From Pseudomonas tructae (lineage in GTDB: Bacteria; Pseudomonadota; Gammaproteobacteria; Pseudomonadales; Pseudomonadaceae), in assembly GCF_004214895.1 (NCBI RefSeq), contig NZ_CP035952.1, forward strand, positions 2,924,501 to 2,988,500: a DNA stretch of 64,000 nt, written 5' to 3'. Shown piece after piece: positions 32,047 through 38,900 of the stretch (within the stretch, counting starts at the first letter, position 1; every line of letters starts with the position of its first letter). A model generated the notes under the pieces. That model was not told the DNA's origin. It saw only the letters and a program-made list of their open reading frames with translations, and searched no databases. The position numbers and the translations under genes were made by a program.

Positions 32047-32709
32047 TTACCCCACAGCATCCAGCCCCATTTGCCAGAAGTCGGCTTCCAGCCGCGAGGC
32101 CTGGGCGAAGATCTTGACCAGGTCCTCGAAGCGACGTTCGGTCATGCTCCGCGCGGCCAGGTCGTCCAGGTGCGCACGGGCAGCAGTGGCGACGCCCTGG
32201 TAGGCGGCGCCGGCGTACTCGCCGATCCACTCGCGATACGGGTGATCGCCCAGCGCCTGGACACCGTTGGGTGTCAGTTGGGTGCCGATTTCGGCGTAAC
32301 CGATTACGCACGGTGCCAGGGCCACGTGCAGGTCCAGCAGGTCACCGGCAGCACCGCAGTCGAGAACGAAGCGGGTGTAGGCCACGGTGGCCTGATGCTC
32401 CGGCGTTGCCGCCAGATCTTCGGCCGACAACCCCCAGCGCTGGCACAGGCGTACGTGCAGCTCGGTTTCATCGAGAATCGCCGCAAGCCCGGCCTGAGCG
32501 GCACGGATATCGGCGAGGGTGCGGCTCTTGTAGGCGGCCAGGGCCCAGGAGCGGGCGAACTGGATCAGGAACAGGTAGTCCTGTACCAGGTACTGGCGAA
32601 ACGCCGGTTGCGCCAAGCTGCCGGCACCCATCTGGCGGACGAAGTCGTGCTCGACGTAGCTGTGCCAGTCGGTGGCAGCGGCCTGTTTCAGGCGCTCGAA
32701 GATATCCAT
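32047..32709 (-). CDS. tenA: TenA-family protein (thiaminase II type)
   Basis: A 220-residue all-helical protein of the TenA/thiaminase II family, which hydrolyses degraded pyrimidine of thiamin for salvage in the cytoplasm. The catalytic cysteine is visible in HVALAPCVIGYAEIG, followed by the conserved glutamate region. The N-terminal HDFVRQMGAGSLAQPAFRQYLVQDY stretch is typical. It lies 3 bases downstream of a second family member on the same strand, so the two form an operon. No thiamin riboswitch precedes them. Their position between mnxR and gspF is odd for salvage genes, and their convergent orientation to mnxR suggests independent expression. Confidence 0.85.
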   Translation of the reverse strand: MDIFERLKQAAATDWHSYVEHDFVRQMGAGSLAQPAFRQYLVQDYLFLIQFARSWALAAYKSRTLADIRAAQAGLAAILDETELHVRLCQRWGLSAEDLAATPEHQATVAYTRFVLDCGAAGDLLDLHVALAPCVIGYAEIGTQLTPNGVQALGDHPYREWIGEYAGAAYQGVATAARAHLDDLAARSMTERRFEDLVKIFAQASRLEADFWQMGLDAVG

Positions 32710-32712
32710 GGC

Positions 32713-33360
32713 TTACCCCTTGAGGTCGTAGGCGGCGTCGAAGAACGCCTGCTCCAGCGCAACGCTGCGCAGGAAAAAATCGCGGCTGAGCTGCGCCTGA
32801 TCCGGCCCGACCCGGTCCAGTTCGGCGCGCAGGAAGGCGACGAAGTCCTGGAACGCCGGGCTGTTGTGCAGGGTGATCCATTCGGCGTGCTCGAAGCGCG
32901 GCGGCAAGGGCTCGCGGGCCCGCAGGGCCCAGTCCAGGTACAGGCCTTCGGCAACGTTGAGCACCGCCAGGGCGGCGGCGTAGGAGCGGGTTGCGGCGGC
33001 CTCGCGCATGATCGCCTTGAAACCGGCAGTCGGCACTGAATCCGGCGCTTCAAGGCGCTGCGCCTGGCTGACGCCCAGGGCTTGGAAGGCACGCAGGAAG
33101 TAGGTGTTCTCTTCACCGGCAATCATCCCGGCAAAGCGCCCCAGGCGAATGCGTGCCTCGAAGGTGTCGGCGCTGGCCATGGCGGCGCCGAGCAGGGTCA
33201 GGAAGGCATCGATGAAGCGGTGGTCCTGAATCAGGTAGTTGATCAGCACCGGGTCGGCCAGGCTGCCGTCGAGCAGTTCGTTGACGAAACGGTGTTCGAT
33301 GCACTGGGTCCAGCTCGGTTCACTGTGCTGGCGAAGGCTGTCGGTAAAGCGCGCGGTCAT
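32713..33360 (-). CDS. TenA/PqqC-fold protein, second family member
   Basis: A 215-residue protein of the haem-oxygenase-like TenA fold (VNELLDGSLADPVLINYLIQDHRFIDAF, ALAVLNVAEGLYLDWA). It is paralogous to the adjacent TenA but lacks an obvious cysteine in the position where TenA has ALAPCVIGY; the corresponding region reads LAVLNVAEGLYLDW. It may therefore act on the aminopyrrolidine or another substrate rather than as classical thiaminase II, or may have a different role. The start at 33360 has AAGGA upstream. It overlaps nothing and lies 52 bases upstream, in the transcription sense, of no other gene than tenA. Confidence 0.75.
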   Translation of the reverse strand: MTARFTDSLRQHSEPSWTQCIEHRFVNELLDGSLADPVLINYLIQDHRFIDAFLTLLGAAMASADTFEARIRLGRFAGMIAGEENTYFLRAFQALGVSQAQRLEAPDSVPTAGFKAIMREAAATRSYAAALAVLNVAEGLYLDWALRAREPLPPRFEHAEWITLHNSPAFQDFVAFLRAELDRVGPDQAQLSRDFFLRSVALEQAFFDAAYDLKG

Positions 33361-33416
33361 GCTGCTGTCCTTTTTCGGCTGGCCGAATCTATACAGCAAG
33401 GCCCGGGGATTGTCAT

Positions 33417-34604
33417 CTAGTGGATGCTCGAGGCCAGCTCGAAAATCGGCATGTACATCAAGATCACAATCAAGCCGATCAGCAGGCCGATAAAGGTCAT
33501 CAGCAGCGGTTCGAACAGGCGCACGAACCACTCGATCCAGCGGCTGATTTCTTCGTCGTAGAAGTCGGCGCTGCGCTCCATCATCTGCCCCAGATTGCCC
33601 GACTGCTCGCCGGCGCGCAGCAAGCGCAGCGACACGGGGGTCACCAGTTGCCCGGCCTCGAGCGCCGCCGACAGCGACAGGCCTTCCTTGACCCGTTCAC
33701 AGGCCTGCTCAAGCCGCAGTGCACTGGCCGCGCCGAGCAGGCCGCGGGCCATGGCCATGGCGGTGAGGATCGGGATACCGCCTTGCAGGAGGATCCCCAG
33801 TGAGCGATAGAATCGCGCCAGTTCATACATCACCAGGCGCTGGTGCAGGGCCGGTAAACGCTGCAGCTGGCGGTTCAGCCAGCGGCGCACGCGCAAGTTG
33901 CGGCGCAGGCCGAACAATAGCGCCATCAGCAGTACAAAGCCGCTGCCCATGGCCAGTTGGTGGGCGTGCAGGAACATCCCGGCCTGCATCAGCCAGCGCG
34001 ACATCCATGGCAGCTCCGTGCCCAGGCCTTCAAACACCAGGCTGAAGCGCGGCACCACATAGCCCAGCAGAAACAGCACCACGCCGCCGCCCACCAACAA
34101 CAGCAACAGCGGGTAGATCGAAGCGCTGACGATCTTCTGCCGCACCGCGTCCATGCGCTGGCGATAGGCGACGTAACGGCCCAGGGCATCGCCCAGGGCG
34201 CCGGTCTTCTCGCTCGATTGCACCAGCGCCACGTACAGCGGCGGGAACACGCTGGGTAACTGCGCCAGGGCCTGGGACAACGACTTGCCTTCATACAGCA
34301 GGCGCACCAGCTCACTGAGGGTCTTGCGTGCCTGGGGCGCGGTCTCTTTCTCGGCCAGGCTCTCCAGGGCATCGATCAGGGGCAGGCCGGCGTTGAGCAG
34401 GGTGGTCAGCTCCTGGCTGAACAACACCAGGTTGAACACCTCGCTGCGCCGCCAGCGCAAGCCGGCCAGGCGCTGGCAACTGCGCACGCTGACCACCCGC
34501 AGGCCTTGCTGCTCGACCTGCTCGCGGGCCTGGCCCGGGTCCTGGGCGTCGACCTGGAGCACGACCACGCCGGCTTTGCCCAAGGCTTTGAGTTCATAGC
34601 GCAT
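33417..34604 (-). CDS. gspF: Type II secretion inner-membrane platform protein, GspF/PilC-like
   Basis: A 395-residue polytopic inner-membrane protein of the GspF/PilC family. Two T2SF cytoplasmic domains are visible (FSQELTTLLNAGLPLIDALE at about 67 and YRSLGILLQGGIPILTAMAM at about 265), each followed by hydrophobic helices (YPLLLLLVGGGVVLFLLGYV and LLMTFIGLLIGLIVILMYMP). It is the rotating platform that the ATPase GspE drives during pseudopilus assembly. The start at 34604 has GGAGG eight bases upstream. It is in an operon with gspG, 15 bases apart. The rest of the machine, including the only GspE in the window, is encoded in the operon starting at 48.1 kb, so this system is split over two loci about 13 kb apart. 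Confidence 0.9.
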   Translation of the reverse strand: MRYELKALGKAGVVVLQVDAQDPGQAREQVEQQGLRVVSVRSCQRLAGLRWRRSEVFNLVLFSQELTTLLNAGLPLIDALESLAEKETAPQARKTLSELVRLLYEGKSLSQALAQLPSVFPPLYVALVQSSEKTGALGDALGRYVAYRQRMDAVRQKIVSASIYPLLLLLVGGGVVLFLLGYVVPRFSLVFEGLGTELPWMSRWLMQAGMFLHAHQLAMGSGFVLLMALLFGLRRNLRVRRWLNRQLQRLPALHQRLVMYELARFYRSLGILLQGGIPILTAMAMARGLLGAASALRLEQACERVKEGLSLSAALEAGQLVTPVSLRLLRAGEQSGNLGQMMERSADFYDEEISRWIEWFVRLFEPLLMTFIGLLIGLIVILMYMPIFELASSIH

Positions 34605-34619
34605 GCGCACGCCCTCCGG

Positions 34620-35042
34620 TTATTGCCAGCTGGTGATCTCGGCGTTCTCGCCATCGCCGCCGGGCTGGCCGTCCTTGCCCATCGACAGCAAGTCGTACTC
34701 GCCGTTTTCCCCCGGTTGGCGATAGATGTAGCTGCGGCCCCAAGGGTCTTGCGGGACCTTCTTCTGCAGGTACGGGCCCGACCAGCGCACTTCGTCGCTG
34801 GGCGCCACCACCAGGGCCTGCAGGCCTTGCTCGGAATTGGGGTAATGCCCCACCTCCAGGCGGTACAGGTCCAGGGCCTTGCTCAGGCCTTCGATCTGCG
34901 CCCGGGCCACCTTGGCCTCCGAGCGCCCCAACTGGCTGAAGTACTTGGGCGCGACGATGCCGGCCAAGAGCCCCAGCACCACCAGCACCACCAACAGTTC
35001 GAGCAGGGTGAAGCCGTGTTGCGTGCGGTATGTGTTGTTCAT
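34620..35042 (-). CDS. gspG: Major pseudopilin, GspG
   Basis: A 140-residue type II secretion major pseudopilin. The prepilin peptidase site is TQHG|FTLLELLVVL at residues 10-11, with Glu at +5 of the mature protein. The C-terminal half has the GspG pattern NSEQGLQALV, GPYLQKKVPQDPWGRSYIYR and DLLSMGKDGQPGGDGENAEI, the last being the calcium-binding loop. It should be cleaved by a prepilin peptidase, which is not encoded in this window, and assembled into a periplasmic pseudopilus by GspE and GspF. The start at 35042 has GGAGGG 7 bases upstream. Longer open frame upstream is not credible. A near-consensus sigma-54 promoter lies 36-51 bases upstream. Confidence 0.92.
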   Translation of the reverse strand: MNNTYRTQHGFTLLELLVVLVVLGLLAGIVAPKYFSQLGRSEAKVARAQIEGLSKALDLYRLEVGHYPNSEQGLQALVVAPSDEVRWSGPYLQKKVPQDPWGRSYIYRQPGENGEYDLLSMGKDGQPGGDGENAEITSWQ

Positions 35043-35077
35043 TGCCAGGCCCTCCACAGGTGTGCTGCAAGGGCTTA

Positions 35078-35093
35078 TGCAAATGCCGTGCGC
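35078..35093 (-). promoter_or_regulatory. Possible sigma-54 promoter of gspG-gspF
   Basis: On the minus strand this reads GCGCACGGCATTTGCA. The TTGCA element and the GCACG part of the -24 element match, but the first G of the invariant GG is C. It is a weaker match than those at mnxG and the curli operon. The enhancer-like boxes at 35172-35197 lie 80-100 bases upstream. Confidence 0.45.
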
Positions 35094-35130
35094 GTCTGCG
35101 CCGGGCCTTTGCCCTGCGGCCCTGGCAAGG

Positions 35131-35146
35131 CGGCACAGTGCTTGCG
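35131..35146 (+). promoter_or_regulatory. Possible sigma-54 promoter of the lytic transglycosylase gene
   Basis: CGGCACAGTGCTTGCG has GG and GC 10 bases apart and good GGCAC and TTGC elements. It points to the transglycosylase gene, whose ATG is 74 bases downstream. The nearby GC boxes would then lie downstream of the start point, which is unusual for enhancers. Confidence 0.45.
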
Positions 35147-35171
35147 TCAGTAGGCTAAAGCCCTGGCGATC

Positions 35172-35197
35172 GGGGCATATGCCCCACTTTCTGGGGG
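35172..35197. promoter_or_regulatory. Putative enhancer boxes between gspG and the lytic transglycosylase
   Basis: GGGGCATATGCCCC is a perfect 14-base palindrome (35172-35185). It overlaps CCCCACTTTCTGGGGG (35182-35197), giving CCCC-N7-GGGG. Similar boxes stand before mnxG, the curli operon and the receiver gene. Confidence 0.55.
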
Positions 35198-35219
35198 ATG
35201 CAACGGGGAGGGTGGCACG

Positions 35220-35834
35220 ATGCGCTGGCTCACTGCGGGAATCCTGGCCTGGTTGGCCAGCAGCAATCCGGCTCAGGCCGATGTGTACATCTCGGTCAAG
35301 GCCGATGGCAGCTATGTGTTGAGCAATGTGCACCGGCCGGGGCGCAGCTATCAGCGGGTGATCAGCGAGACGGCGCTGAGCCTGGCCAGCAGCGGCCCGC
35401 AATTGATCACCGGCATGCCCTACGCCGAAGAGGTGGCGGCTGCAGCGCAAGCCAACGACCTGCCGGCGGCCTTGCTGCACGCGGTGATCCAGGCCGAATC
35501 GCGCTACGACCCCAACGCCCGCTCCAGCAGTGGTGCAGTGGGCCTGATGCAACTGATGCCCGACACCGCCAAGGCCATGGGGGTGAAGAACGTGCTTGAT
35601 CCTGCCGCCAACGTGCAGGGTGGCGCGCGCTACCTCAAGCGCATGCTCACGCTGTTCGACAACGACATCACCCTGGCGGTCGCCGCCTACAACGCCGGGC
35701 CCGATGCGGTGATGCGCCGCGGCCGGGTGGTGCCACCGTTCGCCGAGACCCAGCGCTACGTGCCCAAGGTGCTGCGCCAGTACCGGCGACTGCAGGGCTT
35801 GGACGTGGGTGGGAGCGGGCTTGCCCCGCGATAG
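35220..35834 (+). CDS. Lytic transglycosylase (SLT domain), exported
   Basis: A 204-residue periplasmic muramidase-like protein. The signal peptide ends near NPAQA (about 20). The SLT domain has the catalytic glutamate in IQAESRYDPNARSSSGAVG, then LMQLMPDTAKAMG and AVAAYNAGPDAV. Such enzymes open peptidoglycan for secretion machines, and this one is divergent from the T2SS gene gspG, 178 bases away, so it may be a dedicated partner. Its last ~8 codons and the stop codon are formed by a REP element (DVGGSGLAPR then TAG). A short N-terminal segment (DVYISVKADGSYVLSNVHRPG) may be a DUF4124-like domain. GGAGG precedes the ATG at 35220. Confidence 0.88.
   Translation: MRWLTAGILAWLASSNPAQADVYISVKADGSYVLSNVHRPGRSYQRVISETALSLASSGPQLITGMPYAEEVAAAAQANDLPAALLHAVIQAESRYDPNARSSSGAVGLMQLMPDTAKAMGVKNVLDPAANVQGGARYLKRMLTLFDNDITLAVAAYNAGPDAVMRRGRVVPPFAETQRYVPKVLRQYRRLQGLDVGGSGLAPR
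35809..35833. repeat. REP arm inside the end of the lytic transglycosylase gene
   Basis: GTGGGAGCGGGCTTGCCCCG at 35809, followed by CGATA, encodes the final residues of the transglycosylase and provides its stop codon. The element has inserted, or been captured, at the 3' end of the gene. Confidence 0.85.
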
Positions 35835-35839
35835 GGTCA

Positions 35840-35875
35840 CCCCCGATTAGTGGGGAATACCGGGGAATCACCCCC
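35840..35875. promoter_or_regulatory. Putative enhancer boxes upstream of mnxG
   Basis: CCCCC-GATTAGT-GGGG (35840-35855) is followed by GGGG-AATCA-CCCCC (35862-35875). These paired GC boxes lie 55-90 bases upstream of the mnxG sigma-54 promoter, resembling the site arrangement before the receiver gene at 47.3 kb. Confidence 0.6.
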
Positions 35876-35927
35876 AATCAAGATTCACTAGGCTTTGTAA
35901 GTGTTTAAAAAATAACGATAAAAAATC

Positions 35928-35943
35928 TGGCATGGGCCTTGCT
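35928..35943 (+). promoter_or_regulatory. Putative sigma-54 promoter of mnxG
   Basis: TGGCATGGGCCTTGCT agrees with the consensus TGGCAYG-N4-TTGCW at every specified base. It lies 40 bases before the mnxG start codon and is the best sigma-54 promoter match I found in the window. Confidence 0.85.
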
Positions 35944-35983
35944 CAAGCCCTTCCAGAGTTCCCTTGCACCACAGAGGCACGCC

Positions 35984-38900
35984 ATGATGACTCCAATCAA
36001 AGGCTCAGTCCTGACTTCACTGTTGATCGCCGCCGCCACCTTCGGCTGGCAGCAGGTCAGCGAAGCCGCCGTGCGCTGTGAGCGCAACCTGGTGGCCAAT
36101 GTGGTGGCGCTGGACCAGCCACTGATGTTCAACCGACTCGGCGCGCAGAACGCCAATGGCATGATGTTCGCCCTGCGCCGCGACGTGGTCGATGAGCACC
36201 AGGTGTCGCTGGCCACGGGCGGCGCAGCCGTGCCGGGCAAGGTCAGCCTGCGCCCGGACAAACGCCCGCGGCCGATCGTGCTGCGGGTGGCGGCGGGTGA
36301 CTGCCTGACCATCAACTTGCAGAACCTGCTGGCCTACCAGGCCAACCCGAACAAGCACGGCATCGATCACGAAGAAGAAAACGAGGCCGAAGGCGAGGAA
36401 AACGAAGCCGGCGAGGGCAACCTGCAGGGTGAAGAGCACTTTATCGCCGACGAGCAGGTCACCGACCGCCATGTCGGCTTTCAGGTCAACGGCATGCAGG
36501 CGGTCAACAGCATCGCCGACATCGCCGCCAACACCGGGCGCAATGGCAACTTCCTGATCGCCCCCGGCGCCAGCCGCTCCTACACCTTGTATGCCGAGCG
36601 CGAAGGAGCTTTCGCCGCCACCAGCCAGGGCGCAACCTTCGGCGGTGAAGGTGCGGCCGGTAACGTCGCCAACGGCCTGTTCGGCCAGGTGGTGGTGGTC
36701 CCCAAAGGTGGGCGAACCTTCCGTAATACCCTGACCGAAGAAGAAATGCGCCTGAGCAGCAGCGGCCGCACCCCCACCGGCCAGCCGATCGTCGATTACC
36801 AGGCCCGCTACCCGCAGCAAGAACCGTGGATCCGCGAAGGCAAGGCCGGCGCGCCGATCATTGCCATGACCGACGGCAACGAGATCATTTCCAGCGAATC
36901 CGACGCCATTGTCATGGGCTCCAACGCCGACGGCAGCTTCCCGGCCTCGACCTACCCGCTGGAAAGCATCGGCAAGCGCAACCCGGCGATACCCAACCGC
37001 CTGGAGCCGTTCCGCGATTTTGCCGCGCAGTTCACCGATGAAGCCGCCTCCACCCAGGCCTTCCCCGCTTATTGGGCAGACCCGGTGATGGGCCATGTGC
37101 TGGAGCCGACCCGCGATTCGTTCATGATCAATTATGGCTCCGGCGGCATGGGCGCGGAGGTGGTGGCCAACCGCCTGGGCGTGGGCCCCATGCACGACTG
37201 CCTGTCGTGCGCCTATGAAGAGTTCTTCTTGAGTTCGCACACTGTGGGCGACGTGGCGATGCTGGTGGACGTGCCGGCCAACGTCGGCCTTGAGAACATC
37301 CGCCCCGGCCAGACTCCGAGCGCCGAGCAGGTCGGGGTCAAGGCCAGCATGGCCCTGTACCCGGCGGAACCGGCCAACGTCAACCACAGCTACATCGGTG
37401 ACATGGTCAAGTTCCGCAACACCCACAACGGCCACGAGCAGCACATCTTCCACCTGCATGGTCACCAATGGCTGTTCAACCCCAATGACGACAACTCCGA
37501 CTATGTCGATGCCCAGGGCATCGGCCCGGGCGTGGGCTACACCTACGAAATCGCCAACGGCGGCTCGGGCAACCGCAACCGGGTGGCAGGCGATGCGATC
37601 TATCACTGCCACTTCTACCCGCATTTTGCCCAGGGCATGTGGAGCATGTGGCGGGTCCACGATGTGTTCGAAGAAGGCACCCGCCTGGAGGTCTCCGGGC
37701 AGAACCAGAACGGCTATCACAGCCAGCCGTTTGCCCTGCGCAGCGGCAAACCGGCCGCTGGCGCCCGGGCCTTGCCGGACGGCGAGATTGTCGCCGGTAC
37801 ACCGATTCCCGCCGTGGTGCCGTTGCCCGGCAAGGCCATGGCGCCGATGCCAGGCAAGGTCGCGGTGATTCCGAAACTTGCGCAAACCCTGGTTGCTGAA
37901 AACGATGACGACGAGCATGAGGAGGGCGATGACGATGCAGGTCACGATGCCGCGCCGCGTGCTGTTGGCTCCCTGGCCCTGGTCGATCGCAGCGAAGCCA
38001 ACCGCAACGCCGACGGCAGCCTGAAGAACCCGGGCTTTCCGTTCTGGATCGGCGGTATGGAAAACACCGTGGGCCAACGCCCACCAACCCCACCCCTGGA
38101 CATGCTCGACCCGGCCAAGGCGCAACAGCTGAAAAACTCCGGCAACGCCCTGTGGGCCAACCTCGACCCGGCCCAGGTCGGTGGCTGGGACGGCGGCTTG
38201 CCGCGCCACGCCCTGGATGGCCTGTCTGCTGGTGGCGAAGCTGTGGTAACCACCACTGCGCTGGACTTCACCAAGGCGATCACCAAGGCCAAGGCCGTGT
38301 TTCTGCCCGAGGAGGGCACCGACGTCGAGCAGGCGGCCATGAGCTTTCATGCCAAGCTGGAACACCCAAGCTACGCCGTGCTGCCCGGCAAACAGACAGT
38401 GGCGCGCAACTTCCGCACCAACGGCGCCGCACCCACCGCCGGTGCGCCGTACTACGAGCCGTGCATGGATGACCGCGCCAAGCGCCTGACCCAGTTCTCT
38501 GGTGCCGGGGAGTTCAACAGCGGCGAGCGCCTGGACGGCATGAGCTTTACCGGCAGCTCGAGCTTCACCGCCGACCGCCCGCGTATCTACAAAGGCGCCA
38601 ACATCCAGTTCGACGCGGTGTACAACAAGGTCGGCTACCACTTCCCGCAAGCGCGGATCATCAGCCTCTGGGAGGACGCCTGGGCAGTGATCAACAAGCA
38701 GCGCCCACCGGAGCCGCTGGTGATGCGCATGAACACCTTCGACTGCGTGATGTACCAGCACACCAACCTGATCCCCTCGTACTACGAGATGGATGACTAC
38801 CAGGTGCGCACGCCGACCGATGTCATCGGCCAGCATATCCACCTGCCCAAATGGGACCTGACTGCCGCCGACGGCTCGGCCAACGGCTGGAACTACGAAG

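Noticed and set aside
35043..35219. A sigma-70 promoter for gspG or the lytic transglycosylase
   Set aside because: No convincing -35/-10 pair at proper spacing on either strand.
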